Shown: positions 51,985 through 60,819 of the stretch, one piece after another | Layout of the letters: every line of letters begins with the position of its first letter | Numbering within the stretch: the stretch's first letter is position 1 | Source of the DNA: Dermatophilaceae bacterium Soc4.6 | GTDB taxonomy: Bacteria > Actinomycetota > Actinomycetes > Actinomycetales > Dermatophilaceae | Direction of reading: 5' to 3' | DNA: 64,000 bases | NCBI GenBank assembly: GCA_039889245.1 | Contig: JAZGVH010000002.1 | Span: 4,526,001 to 4,590,000 of the forward strand | Program-made: the position numbers and the translations under genes | Notes under the pieces: model-generated | What the model saw: only the letters and a program-made list of their open reading frames with translations | The model's database searches: none | What the model was told of the DNA's origin: nothing

Positions 51985-54714
51985 TCAGGTGTCCTCGTCC
52001 CACGAGAAGCTGGAGAAGTCGGGTGGTTGGTCCGCGGTCCCGGTGGGGGCACCGCTGCCGACCACGGTGGGGAGGGTCGGGGTGGGGTGGTCGGAGTCGG
52101 CCCAGGGGTGGTCCCCGGCGTCACCGGGACCACCGGGGCCGGTCCCTGTCCAGTCGTCCGTGGCGTCCTCGGTCACCAGGGCCTGCCACTGCTGGGGAGC
52201 GCGCTCGCGGATGTCTTGGGCGACCCGCTGACGGACGTCGCCGGCGGGATCGGGCCCGACGAAGACGACGATCTGCGCTGCATCCCCGCTTCCGTTGGGC
52301 AGGACGAGCAACCAGCACTGGTGGACGGCCAGCGGTAAGGTCGCGCTGCCCCGCGCGGCACCCGCACCGTGGCTCGAGGACGCCATCAGCGCCGCCTCGC
52401 GGGAGGCCGTGACCGAACCCGGGCCGAAGGGTGACCATCCGGTGCTCGTGCGCAGCTGCACCCCCTCGACCTCGAGGCGCCGTGCGCCCGCGTCGCGCTG
52501 CACCACCCTGCGCAGGTCCCGGGGGCCGAGGTCGAAGGGCAGCCCGTTGCGCAGCACCTGGTCGCCGCGCCGGGTCACTGGGAACGCCTCCGCCTGCAGA
52601 GTCAAAGGCGGGATCCTGGCCGAGCGCCACTTGACGAGATAGAGGAACAGGAGCGGCAAGAGGATGCCTACCAACAGGCAGACGATGAACGCCCAGGTCC
52701 TGGTGATCACGTCGACCGGCTTGGCCAGGCTGGCCTGGAACGGCAGGGTGACCGTCTGAACGCGTCCGAGTTCATCGACGGGCGCCGTAGCCAGCTCAAC
52801 GGTGCCGGTGATCGCCCCGTTGGCAGCGCTCTCACTGGTGAGGGTGATCGGGAGCTGGGCACGCTGGCCCTCGGCCAGCCGCAGGCAGGAGGCCGGCGTG
52901 TTGGCCGTGCTCGACACGGCAACCGCCCCGGCCGCCTTTGGCGCGGCCGCCACCGTGGTGGCGTCGGCGGGCAGCCAAACGCAACCCGGTCCCTCGAAGG
53001 CGATGGTCCGAGTCACGTCGGCCGCGGTCTGGATCTCGCCGAAGTCGAGGCGATCGGTCACAAGGGTGGCGGACCCGACCGGCGGTCGGATGGTAAAGGG
53101 CAGGTCGATCGACTGGGGCGCGAGGGCCGTGCCGGCGATGCGTTTTCCGCTCACGGTCGTGGCCCCAGTGGTGAGCTCGAGCGTCACCCTGACCTTGGCG
53201 GCTCCCTGCTTGGCCGTCGTGAGGTCGAGCGTGCGCCGGACGTCGACCCCGTCCTTGCCAACCCCCGAGACGACCGGTATCGAGGTGCCGGCACTGTCAA
53301 TGACGCTGGCGTTGAACCGCACCGAACCCAGCAGGTCGGTCGCCTTGATCGGGCTCTTCGGGGTGGTCAGCCCGAAGGTCACCGGAGAACTCTTCTGGCC
53401 CGCGCGGGGCGAGAAGGTCGACTTCTGGTCCCATCTCGGGCTGATGTCGCTGCTGATCTGCAACGTCGTCAGCCGTGCCTCGACCGGCTTGGCATCTCGG
53501 AGGTACTGCAGCCCCCACTGCCCCGACCAGCCCCCTGTGCGAGCGGTGCTCGTCGGGACGAGGTCGACCGAGACGGTCTTAGGTCCCAGCCACTCCACCG
53601 TGCCCCTTGCCGTGCCCACGGTCACCGGGGTGGTGCCCGCTACACCCCGGGGCAGGTCGACGGACTTCCCGTCGGGGGCCCGCAGGCGCAGGCCCGCCCC
53701 CTCGACCAAGGTGCCTCCGAAGAGGTGTACTGAGTTGATCGAGGCGTCGAGCACGAACTGGCGCTCACCGGCGCAGGGAGAGGCCGGGCACAGGTCGACG
53801 GTCGGCGGCCCGATGATGATGTCGTTGAAGAGGGCCAGCAGCCCGTCTACATCGGAGGCTAGGTGGAAGACCCCGGGGACCGGGCTGTGGATGCGACCGC
53901 AGGGGGCCCCGGCCACGACCGCACCTGTGGAAACCCCCTTCATCAGGTCGAAGTCAGCCGCTTGACCTCCGACCTGGAGCCCGATCCCGAAGGTGGTGAT
54001 CTGCGAGCTGCGCACCTGGTCGGCGAGGCCCCCATCGCGGCAGAGGTCAGTCGCGGCCGCGGTGGTGGCGTCCTTGTCCGAGCTGACCGACGGGCCGACG
54101 TACGGCTTGCGGACGGTGCGGCCTGAGGAGGAGGCGTAGGTGGCGGCGGTGTCGAGCTTACCGTCGGAGAACCACACGATGGCCTGGCAGTCACCCGGCT
54201 GACGACCGGGGCGACTGGCCAAACTGCGCCGCGCATCGTCGAGGGCGAGCCAGTAGTCGGTGCCCGTGCCGGTGTTGCGATTCTTGAACGACTCGAGCGC
54301 CGGCTGCAGGGTCGGTAGGGCACCGGCGGTGACGGTGGTCCAGCCCAGGACCGGGTCCGGGGACTGGCCAAAGCCGGTGACGGCTAGCGAGACCGTGACA
54401 CCTCTCGTGGCCACACCCTGCGCCCACTGGTTCACCAGGTAGGTAGCCGCGGTCACCCGCGCGGCCGAGGGGTCAGTCTGCTTGAGCGAACGGGACTCGT
54501 CGACGACGAAGACGACGCTGACGGCCTTTTTGCTGGCGACGCAGGCGGTGAGGTCGGGAGTGGGGCTGGTGGCAGTCGAGGTCTTGGCCGGTGCCGCGCC
54601 TGCCGCCAGCGGCGCCGGGAGTACTGCGGCGCCCAGCACCAGCCCACCGAGGACGAGGGCCACCAGCGCGGCGGCCGGTCGGCCGAGCTCGCGCCGTGCG
54701 CGCACAGCCCTCAC
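51985..54714 (-). CDS. Membrane-anchored extracellular vWA protein
   Basis: 909 residues from GTG 54714, overlapping the upstream stop (GTGA). Signal peptide/anchor at about 15-45 (AAALVALVLGGLVLGAAVLP). vWA domain about 60-290: VSVVFVVDESRSLKQTDPSA has the MIDAS motif DESRS, with TGTGTDYWLALDDARRSLAS and AIVWFSDGKLDTAATY. Then about 370 residues of beta-sandwich regions outside the cell, one membrane helix at about 668-694 (TWAFIVCLLVGILLPLLFLY) and a ~200-residue cytoplasmic tail (HQCWLLVLPNGSGDAAQIVV) ending in an acidic, proline-rich stretch. It could sense the cell exterior and relay to the cytoplasmic GTPases. Some bacterial relatives are pilus-like or chelatase-associated; that is not evident here. 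Confidence 0.78.
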   Translation of the reverse strand: MRAVRARRELGRPAAALVALVLGGLVLGAAVLPAPLAAGAAPAKTSTATSPTPDLTACVASKKAVSVVFVVDESRSLKQTDPSAARVTAATYLVNQWAQGVATRGVTVSLAVTGFGQSPDPVLGWTTVTAGALPTLQPALESFKNRNTGTGTDYWLALDDARRSLASRPGRQPGDCQAIVWFSDGKLDTAATYASSSGRTVRKPYVGPSVSSDKDATTAAATDLCRDGGLADQVRSSQITTFGIGLQVGGQAADFDLMKGVSTGAVVAGAPCGRIHSPVPGVFHLASDVDGLLALFNDIIIGPPTVDLCPASPCAGERQFVLDASINSVHLFGGTLVEGAGLRLRAPDGKSVDLPRGVAGTTPVTVGTARGTVEWLGPKTVSVDLVPTSTARTGGWSGQWGLQYLRDAKPVEARLTTLQISSDISPRWDQKSTFSPRAGQKSSPVTFGLTTPKSPIKATDLLGSVRFNASVIDSAGTSIPVVSGVGKDGVDVRRTLDLTTAKQGAAKVRVTLELTTGATTVSGKRIAGTALAPQSIDLPFTIRPPVGSATLVTDRLDFGEIQTAADVTRTIAFEGPGCVWLPADATTVAAAPKAAGAVAVSSTANTPASCLRLAEGQRAQLPITLTSESAANGAITGTVELATAPVDELGRVQTVTLPFQASLAKPVDVITRTWAFIVCLLVGILLPLLFLYLVKWRSARIPPLTLQAEAFPVTRRGDQVLRNGLPFDLGPRDLRRVVQRDAGARRLEVEGVQLRTSTGWSPFGPGSVTASREAALMASSSHGAGAARGSATLPLAVHQCWLLVLPNGSGDAAQIVVFVGPDPAGDVRQRVAQDIRERAPQQWQALVTEDATDDWTGTGPGGPGDAGDHPWADSDHPTPTLPTVVGSGAPTGTADQPPDFSSFSWDEDT

Positions 54715-55178
54715 TGCCGGGCCACCCAGTCGGCAAAGCGCCAGGACGATGCGACCACCGCGACAAGGACTAGTACGACAACAGCCCGGGTGGCCCAGGG
54801 GACCCACGTCGGGGACTGGTAGAGCGCGCGTGCACGCTCACGCAGGTCCCGTGAGAAGAAGGTGCCGAGAAGGAGGATCGAGACGGGGCCAGCGACGACC
54901 CACGTCAGCACCGGCCCTAAGGGTGCCGGACCGACGGGGGTTGCGAGCAGCGCCGCGACCACGGTGCCCAGCGACGCCAGGAGCCAGGCCAGCGGAGGAC
55001 TCGCGGGGGTGGACAGGCCAGAGACCGTCCCGTCCCCGGTGTAGGTCTGACCGTCGGTGTCCCACACGTCGCCGACGCCGACCGGCGCCTGCTCGCTCTC
55101 GGTGGTCCACGAGTCGTCGTCGAGAGGGCGCGGGCGCTCCGTCACCGGAGTGTCGTCACTGTCGAAGTCAAACGTCAT
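54711..55178 (-). CDS. Small membrane protein of the GTPase operon (155 aa)
   Basis: Start at ATG 55178. An acidic N-terminus (MTFDFDSDDTPVTERPRPLD) and linker are followed by three hydrophobic segments: LAWLLASLGTVVAALLATPV, PVLTWVVAGPVSILLLGTFF and ATRAVVVLVLVAVVASSW. Unknown family. It is coupled to the vWA gene by GTGA, so the two products are probably made in equal amounts and may form a complex. Confidence 0.6.
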   Translation of the reverse strand: MTFDFDSDDTPVTERPRPLDDDSWTTESEQAPVGVGDVWDTDGQTYTGDGTVSGLSTPASPPLAWLLASLGTVVAALLATPVGPAPLGPVLTWVVAGPVSILLLGTFFSRDLRERARALYQSPTWVPWATRAVVVLVLVAVVASSWRFADWVARQ

Positions 55179-55273
55179 CGTCCTCGTGTCCCCCAATCTC
55201 GGTGTCGCTCGCAGAGTATGCCGGATGAGGAGTGGCTGAGCCTCGGTTCTCAGGGCGATCGAACGCTCGCATG

Positions 55274-55885
55274 TCACTTCCTACCCTCGATGAGGATGCG
55301 GGCTGGACCCTCGGGCACGCCCAGGTCTCCCAGTGCGTGCACGACTCTCTCCACCCCGGTGCCGGCACCGGATGCCAGGCTGGCTTTCGCCCTGTCCTGC
55401 AGTGCATTCACGCCCAGGGTGACCGACACGAACGACAGCAGGGGCGATAGCACCAAGGCGGTGAGGAGGGCCCACATGCCCAGCGCGCGGCCCCGTGCCG
55501 TCACCACAGCCCCGAGTCCCAGCGCGGCAGCGACCACCAGGACCATGGCCGCACCGCCGCCCACCGCGAGCCACTGGGGTGCTGAGCCGAGAGGATCGCC
55601 CGAGACCGACATCGAGTCCAGAGCCAACCACAGCGCACCGGACCCGAGGAGGGCGCCTGCTACAGACAGGCCGAGGGCCCACACGCCCATCGCGCGTGTC
55701 CTGTTCGGTGCCACCGGTACTGGGACCGGTGAGGACGCGTGTGACGTGGGCTCGGATGGCGGCCACGCCGTCGCGGGTTGCGACCCAGTGAGGTTCGACG
55801 CCACTGTTGACGCTCCCGTGCGGTCGTCCCCCGGAGGGTCATCCCAGCTAACCGAGGACGGGTCGAACGTCGGGTCAGCGGGCAT
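55274..55885 (-). CDS. Four-helix membrane protein of the GTPase operon (203 aa)
   Basis: Acidic, proline-rich N-terminal tail (PTFDPSSVSWDDPPGDDRTG), then hydrophobic segments AMGVWALGLSVAGALLGSGA, WLAVGGGAAMVLVVAAALGL, LGMWALLTALVLSPLLSFVS and a less hydrophobic tail. The DPSSVSWDD tail resembles the end of the vWA protein (FSSFSWDEDT), which might be a shared docking motif. No recognised family beyond a DUF4190-like layout (paired helices). 95 bp upstream of the next operon gene. Confidence 0.55.
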   Translation of the reverse strand: MPADPTFDPSSVSWDDPPGDDRTGASTVASNLTGSQPATAWPPSEPTSHASSPVPVPVAPNRTRAMGVWALGLSVAGALLGSGALWLALDSMSVSGDPLGSAPQWLAVGGGAAMVLVVAAALGLGAVVTARGRALGMWALLTALVLSPLLSFVSVTLGVNALQDRAKASLASGAGTGVERVVHALGDLGVPEGPARILIEGRK

Positions 55886-55936
55886 GAACGGAGCCTCCGG
55901 GCAGACCGCCCACGGCGGTCCCCTTCGGCCGCGCGG

Positions 55937-56884
55937 TCATGAGACCCCCGGCGGCAGGAGACGTCGCCCCACACAGGCGTTGCGGAGGTGACGATCGTCG
56001 AGCTCGGGAAAGAGGCTGCGACACTCCGACATGGCGTCGTCGGCCGAGTAAAGGCCCCCGGGGTCGGCCAGGGTGACCCAGATGCGCTCCGGGTGGCTGA
56101 CAGTCGTGGTGCCAAAGTCGTTGGACCTCAATAGGTGGACAGTGATGCCACTGGCCTCGAGCCGGGTCCGCAGGCTGCGGTACTCGCTCAGGATGTCGAC
56201 GTTATGGAAGGTGTGGCTGCCGGAACGCGTGACCTGCAACGCGTCAGTCACCCCATCAAACTTGCTCGCTACCTGCAGGACCCACCTCCCGTCAAAGGTG
56301 GTTGAGTCGAGGTCTTGGGCCTGCTGCTTCTGAAGCACGGCCAGCGCGACGTTTTCGGGATCGGCAGGTGCGGGAGCAACCGTACGAGAGGCCGACGCGG
56401 TGACGGTCACCGTGACGGGAAGCGCGGGGGCGGTGGTAGCAGCCATATCACCAACCGTGGGGGGTGCGGGAGAGACGGTCGTTGCTTCAGCAGTCGGACG
56501 ACTTTGGGATGTCGACGTCGAACGGGACGAAGGCAGCACCTGGGTCGCGATAGCTATAACGACACCGAGGGCTAGGAGAACACCCACGCCGAGAGCCGGG
56601 AGCATCCGTGACCACCTGGGCCGTCCCGAGGGGGAGGACTTCAGCGGCGCGGGTGCCGACGTCGACACCGACGGCGGGGGGGGCACCGGAGGGACTGACG
56701 GCACCGGTACACCACGACCTGCAGGACTGTTGTAGGCGGGCGGTGGTGGACTTTTGCTAAGTGTCACGCCGGGGGGTGACGCCTGCACCCAGGACGGAGG
56801 AGGGGGCGCCGCCGAGCGGATGGAGGCGCACCGACGACAGTTGCGTCCCGGAACCACCCAGGATCTACACGTACGACATCTCAT
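55937..56884 (-). CDS. Zinc-ribbon membrane protein with SPOR-like C-terminal domain (first gene of the operon)
   Basis: 315 residues from ATG 56884. N-terminal CRTCRSWVVPGRNCRRC is a compact zinc ribbon (CxxC...CxxC). After a proline-rich cytoplasmic linker comes one membrane helix at about 98-120 (LPALGVGVLLALGVVIAIAT), then a Ser/Thr-rich stalk and, outside, GRWVLQVASKFDGVTDAL to EYRSLRTRLEASGITVHLLRS, which resembles a SPOR-like peptidoglycan-binding fold in length and pattern. The layout would place a ribbon next to the GTPase partners and a wall-binding domain outside. The SPOR assignment is tentative. As the 5'-most gene it probably carries the operon promoter upstream of 56884. Confidence 0.6.
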   Translation of the reverse strand: MRCRTCRSWVVPGRNCRRCASIRSAAPPPPSWVQASPPGVTLSKSPPPPAYNSPAGRGVPVPSVPPVPPPPSVSTSAPAPLKSSPSGRPRWSRMLPALGVGVLLALGVVIAIATQVLPSSRSTSTSQSRPTAEATTVSPAPPTVGDMAATTAPALPVTVTVTASASRTVAPAPADPENVALAVLQKQQAQDLDSTTFDGRWVLQVASKFDGVTDALQVTRSGSHTFHNVDILSEYRSLRTRLEASGITVHLLRSNDFGTTTVSHPERIWVTLADPGGLYSADDAMSECRSLFPELDDRHLRNACVGRRLLPPGVS

Positions 56885-57207
56885 CTCAGCCCCCCTCGCC
56901 GCCCTGCTCACGTGCACAGAGTAACCCCCTGGAGGGCGTGTCTGGATAGGGTCGTGCAGGTTCCCTCAAGGGTGCGCAACAACCGTCGACCATGCACCCT
57001 CTCGACGCCGGGGTCGGCCCCATGGTCCAAACTCAGCACCAGACACGGCTGGCGGACCTCAAAGGTCAGCGGCTCCCGAGGGCGTGGGGGTTGTGGCTGG
57101 CGGCCTATTTGGTTGGAGCCCGCAGCCTCTCGAGCTTTTCGCCCTCGGGGTCAAGGCCCTTGTCGTGGTGTAAAGCTGCGTGATCCTAGCGGGTTAGCTA
57201 GTTTTTA
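56885..57207. other. Upstream region of the operon, no gene recognised
   Basis: About 320 bp between the operon start and the resolvase-leader repeat. It should hold the operon promoter, but I could not pick confident -35/-10 boxes. Confidence 0.35.
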
Positions 57208-57441
57208 CCCGAGCAGGGTGTGGTCGGCGGGATTGTCACTGCTCATGGATTGGGTCCCTTCTGAGACGTTGATTCCGGCCACGGCTTGTGGACGGCGAGA
57301 AGCCCCGCCGGCGGGGCGCTGGCGAGGCGTCTCGGAATGGTTCGTTTTTGCGACGGGTGGCACCCGGGGGTGGGGGTGCGGATCTGCACCCCACCCCCGG
57401 GCTGTACTGCGAGTTACGCCGCTGTTCCCGAGTGCCTCCAC
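57208..57441 (-). repeat. Resolvase leader repeat, copy B, with truncated resolvase start
   Basis: Similar throughout to 16041-16275. Reads MSSDNPADHTLLG before diverging at about 57208, so only the first 12-13 codons of a second resolvase gene remain. Shares the hairpin and the block GGGCTGTACTGCGAGTTACG. Confidence 0.8.
57363..57401. promoter_or_regulatory. Conserved GC-rich hairpin, copy B
   Basis: CCCGGGGGTGGGG(G)TGC-GGATCT-GCACCCCACCCCCGGG, a 16-bp arm with one bulged G. See copy A at 16196-16233; inner stem covaries. Confidence 0.6.
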
Positions 57442-57481
57442 TCGGTGGGATGCGACGTCGACGAGGCGAAGGAGATTGCCC

Positions 57482-57796
57482 TCATTCGTCGTCGTCTTCG
57501 AAGTCGCGGCCTGGCCCGTACCGGCTGTAGTTCTCGCCGCCCCAGGTCGTGACCGGCGCCGCGAGGACCTCGCTACGGCCGAGGACCTTGACGATGCCCT
57601 CGACGGCCTTGGTGCAGACCAGGACGACTGCGGCGAGCTCCCGGACCAGGTGAAGGCTGGCGGCGCCGGCTTGGGGCGAGCGGTCGCTGAGCCGGTGGTA
57701 GCCGATGACGACCACGACGGCAGCTGCGGCCACGCCGAGCACGATCAGCACGGTGGACTCGCCGGGTGGTGGCTCCGATGGCTGGTCATGAGCCAC
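57482..57796 (-). CDS. Small membrane protein (104 aa), coupled to the upstream gene
   Basis: GTG 57796 overlaps the upstream stop by 11 bp. One strong membrane helix near the start (VLIVLGVAAAAVVVVIGYH) and a second hydrophobic stretch (LHLVRELAAVVLVCTKAVEG), then a polar, acidic tail (GRDFEDDDE). No family recognised. Start selected because of overlap with the partner gene; a longer upstream frame is antisense to nothing but lacks a start. Confidence 0.55.
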   Translation of the reverse strand: MAHDQPSEPPPGESTVLIVLGVAAAAVVVVIGYHRLSDRSPQAGAASLHLVRELAAVVLVCTKAVEGIVKVLGRSEVLAAPVTTWGGENYSRYGPGRDFEDDDE

Positions 57797-58763
57797 TCGG
57801 GCGGTGGCTGGCCGCCCTGCGGGCTCGGGCCTGCTCCTGCTGCATCGCCCGCCGCTCAGCCCGGTTCCGCGGCTGAGCGAACTGCTGTGACCCGTGATCC
57901 GCGATGACCTCGGCCGTCGCCTGGCCAGGGACACCCCGGCCGAAGACCTCGTGGGCCTGCGGCGACTCCCCACCGTTGGGGCCGCCATCCAGCACCTCTC
58001 CTTTCCCCACCGTGCGGTGGCCGCCGTCAACGGTGGACGGGGTGGCACTGCACTGCCTTGACGCCGTCATGGGCACGAGCAGGGCCGCGGGTGCGACCAG
58101 GGCTATGACAACCGGGACGACGACGGCCTCCACCACCGACCGGACCCACCGGGCCGGGATGAGCACGGCCAGAAGCCGGTGCAGGGTGAACATCCGGGCG
58201 AGGGGCGCCACCGTCGCCAAGGTCCGCTGGGCCACCTCGAGGCTGGCGAGGGTGACCTTGTGGTGGGTGATGTGTGAGACGACTGCCGCCCCGCGGTCGG
58301 CCCACCGGTCCAGGGTGTCGAGGACGGTGAGACCGGGGGTGCCGGTCCGGGCGATCAGGGCCGAGGTCGCGGCCCAGGTGCGGCGCAGGAGGGTGCCGGC
58401 CCAGCGCAGGCAGGTGCCGATCCCTCGGGTGATCAGGCGCTGGACCGGGGGGGCCGTGGCGACGACGAGCCCCAGCGGGACGACGCCGACGTTGTGGGCG
58501 AGGACCGCGGAGGCGCGCAGGGCGCGGCCTGCCCACCCGGAGAGGTCGGTGCGCCGGATGATGCCGGTGGCGGTCTGGACCTGACGCAGCGCCCCGTCGG
58601 CGGCCTGCCGCGGCAGGGCGAGAGTGAGGTTAAGGGCCTGGCGGACGACCCGGCGCAGCCGCAGCAGCCAGCCCATCCGGGACAGCTGATCAGTCGGGTC
58701 GCTCGGGTCGCGCGGGTTCGTGGGTGGTGGAACGGCGTACAGGTGAGACGTGGCAGTACTCAT
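57786..58763 (-). CDS. Membrane protein of unknown function (325 aa)
   Basis: ATG 58763 with AAGGAG ten bases upstream. An amphipathic, arginine-rich first half (WLLRLRRVVRQALNLTLALP, GTCLRWAGTLLRRTWAATSA) and hydrophobic segments around LGLVVATAPPVQRLI and VVEAVVVPVVIALVAPAALL, ending in a charged tail (RNRAERRAMQQEQARARRAA). I recognise no family. It overlaps the 104-residue gene and lies just downstream of DUF4192, an arrangement I would expect on actinobacterial accessory DNA. Confidence 0.55.
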   Translation of the reverse strand: MSTATSHLYAVPPPTNPRDPSDPTDQLSRMGWLLRLRRVVRQALNLTLALPRQAADGALRQVQTATGIIRRTDLSGWAGRALRASAVLAHNVGVVPLGLVVATAPPVQRLITRGIGTCLRWAGTLLRRTWAATSALIARTGTPGLTVLDTLDRWADRGAAVVSHITHHKVTLASLEVAQRTLATVAPLARMFTLHRLLAVLIPARWVRSVVEAVVVPVVIALVAPAALLVPMTASRQCSATPSTVDGGHRTVGKGEVLDGGPNGGESPQAHEVFGRGVPGQATAEVIADHGSQQFAQPRNRAERRAMQQEQARARRAASHRPSGS

Positions 58764-58859
58764 GCTGAGGCAACTCCTTCATGGGGATGGTGACCCGCGC
58801 CGGATGGCGTGGGTCGTGGCCGCGGGGACGGGGTCCGCGCGGTGGTCTGGGCATGCGAA

Positions 58860-58886
58860 AGGCCCACCGCGCTCAGCGGTAGGCCT
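58860..58886 (-). terminator. Rho-independent-like terminator after the DUF4192 gene
   Basis: On the minus strand AGGCCTACCGC pairs with GCGGTGGGCCT (one G-T mismatch), loop of five, followed by TTC. It lies 38 bp beyond the DUF4192 stop. Confidence 0.65.
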
Positions 58887-58923
58887 GGAGGTGAGAACCG
58901 GGGAGGCCCGGCGTAGGGGTGGG

Positions 58924-60000
58924 TCAGGTCGTGGGTGCGGTGCGGATCCCGAGGTCGACCATGTGCTCGAGCAGTTGCGCGAGGCGGTATTCCGGCTCGC
59001 AGCGCAGTGCCCGGTCGAGAGCCACCCGAGTCAGGGCCCCGTCGCCGCGCCACCACGTCAGGCACCCGAGCACGGTCAGGGCTGGCGCGGCGTGCTCGTC
59101 GGGGAGCATCGTGCACAGACGGATGAGGCGGTCCTGGACGAGGTGGTGGTTCGCCGCGACATGGTTGCCTTCACCGGAGCCATCCCGGTCGACGTCGCTG
59201 AACGCTTCCCCGGGTGACGGGTGCGGCAGGCCGGCGAGGACCTCCTGAGCAGCGGGGCCGAAGGCGTTCCGGTCGATGCTGCCCGGAGTCAGCCACGCCA
59301 CGAGCGCGTCACGCACCTGCACGTCGCGCAGCACGCCCACTGCGGCAGCAGCATCCTCCACAGACAGCGGGCAGCCTGGCGTCGTCAGCCCGAGGATCCG
59401 TGCGAGCAGGGCGGCCACCGCTGGGCCGGAACGGGGGACGTCGCCCGCTCCGGGGGTGGCGAGGACCCTTCCGACCACGTGAGCCTGGGCGCCGGCCTTG
59501 AGCACCGCCGCCAGGGCGGCACGGGTCTGGTGCGGTGAGACTCCCGCCCCGACGAACTCGGCCGCGACCGCTGGTGCGTCGATGGGTAGCGGGACGGGCG
59601 ACCCGGCCGGTGGGCAGCAGCCCGGGTCCGGGCAGTCGAGCGAACGCCAGCGACCATCGCGGATGATGAGCCGGTCCTTGAGGTCGACGCCGTGCGAGGC
59701 GAGGGCCTGCGAGAGGCACTCCAGTACCGGGATGCTGTCACCGGCGGTGTTCTCGTAGCCGAGGAGGACGGCCGTGTCCGGCTTCTCGCGCAGCAGGGAC
59801 GGCAGGAGCGACTGAGCCAGAACGGCCGCTCCGCGCACGGACTGCGGCTCGGCCGGGAGGTCGACCCTCGCGGTGAGACCGAGGCGGTCCGCGTGCAGGG
59901 TGAGGACGACTAGGCTGTGCTGTGGGTGGAACCCGAGCAGGTAGGGCACGACGGCCAGCAGCTCCTCCGAGCTGCGGAGTCGTATCGCGTGGGTGGACAT
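58924..60000 (-). CDS. DUF4192 domain protein
   Basis: 358 residues from ATG 60000, with AAGGAG immediately upstream. IRLRSSEELLAVVPYLLGFH then PQHSLVVLTLHADRLGLTAR, TAVLLGYENTAGDSIPVLEC, KDRLIIRDGRWRSLDCPDPG and CPLSVEDAAAAVGVLRDVQV define DUF4192 over its whole length, ending with a TPR-like helical tail (ALTRVALDRALRCEPEYRLA). It is a widespread actinobacterial protein of unknown function. A fragment of a paralogue is at 33746-33985. It lies between two terminators and is probably transcribed alone. Confidence 0.85.
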   Translation of the reverse strand: MSTHAIRLRSSEELLAVVPYLLGFHPQHSLVVLTLHADRLGLTARVDLPAEPQSVRGAAVLAQSLLPSLLREKPDTAVLLGYENTAGDSIPVLECLSQALASHGVDLKDRLIIRDGRWRSLDCPDPGCCPPAGSPVPLPIDAPAVAAEFVGAGVSPHQTRAALAAVLKAGAQAHVVGRVLATPGAGDVPRSGPAVAALLARILGLTTPGCPLSVEDAAAAVGVLRDVQVRDALVAWLTPGSIDRNAFGPAAQEVLAGLPHPSPGEAFSDVDRDGSGEGNHVAANHHLVQDRLIRLCTMLPDEHAAPALTVLGCLTWWRGDGALTRVALDRALRCEPEYRLAQLLEHMVDLGIRTAPTT

Positions 60001-60040
60001 GCGTCTCCTTCGATCTCGCGGATCACCGCGTCTGGACATG

Positions 60041-60072
60041 AAAAAAGGCCCGCCACCAGTTGGTGTCGGGCC
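60041..60072 (-). terminator. Rho-independent terminator
   Basis: Minus strand: GGCCCGACACCA, short loop, TGGTGGCGGGCC (one mismatch), followed by six T (60046-60041). It lies 130 bp downstream of the lipoprotein gene and 45 bp upstream of the DUF4192 start, insulating the two. Confidence 0.75.
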
Positions 60073-60201
60073 CGCCACGAGAGGGTTTCTCCAGCCCCTG
60101 CTTGGGCGTGGTTATCCCTCCTTCGTGTAGGTCCATTCTACCAGGTTCAGAAAGCGAAATCCACTGTCAGACAGAGGAATCCACGCTCAATGGGCGATGA
60201 G

Positions 60202-60819
60202 TCAGTGACCACCCGCACTCGCGAAGAGGAGTGCACAGGGGCTGGTAGCGCCGAAACCGGCCGCCCGCATGTCATTCAAGATGGTCGTCTTGGTGCCTTC
60301 GAGCAAGTCTCGGGCGGACACGAAAGCAGGCGGGTTCTGGGCCTTCGCCGCCGTTGCCGCCGCCCCAGCACCTTTTTGGTAGGCGCCGAAGTCGGCGACG
60401 ACCGATGCCCACGCCGCGGCGCCTGCACGGGGTTTCCCCAGGGCCTTGGCGGTGACCACCAAGGTGTGCGTGAGCGGTTCGGCCTCGAGCACCGCCCCGG
60501 CCTCAGCCAGCGTCGCTTGGTCCGGATCGTTCGCCACATAGCCGACGGGGTACTGATGTTTTAGTTTCTCCGTCAACTGCCCCGTGCAGAAGGAGTCCAC
60601 CTTCGTGTGAAAAGCGGAGTCGACCGGATCATCCTTCAGCGTGGGCTGAGCAGTCGTCGACGCACGTGGGAGGGTGTCGTCCGTCGACGGACCCGACGGC
60701 GATGAGGATGGTGCTGGCGATGCGCCGGGGCCGCCCGGTGTAGCACACCCTGAGACGGCCAGGACGACGACCGCCGGCCACAGCCCGAGGGTGACCCCCG
60801 GCGAACAACCCTTGGTCAT
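60202..60819 (-). CDS. Putative lipoprotein
   Basis: 205 residues from ATG 60819 (AGGAG precedes it). Signal peptide with lipobox: LGLWPAVVVLAVSGC, cysteine at about residue 25, so membrane-anchored on the outer face. A Ser/Pro/Thr-rich linker follows (about 30-60), then an alpha-helical domain of about 140 residues: HTKVDSFCTGQLTEKLKHQY, ALGKPRAGAAAWASVVADFG and LLEGTKTTILNDMRAAGFG, with two cysteines (one in each half) that may form a disulfide. Family not recognised. Followed by a Rho-independent terminator at 60041. Confidence 0.75.
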   Translation of the reverse strand: MTKGCSPGVTLGLWPAVVVLAVSGCATPGGPGASPAPSSSPSGPSTDDTLPRASTTAQPTLKDDPVDSAFHTKVDSFCTGQLTEKLKHQYPVGYVANDPDQATLAEAGAVLEAEPLTHTLVVTAKALGKPRAGAAAWASVVADFGAYQKGAGAAATAAKAQNPPAFVSARDLLEGTKTTILNDMRAAGFGATSPCALLFASAGGH

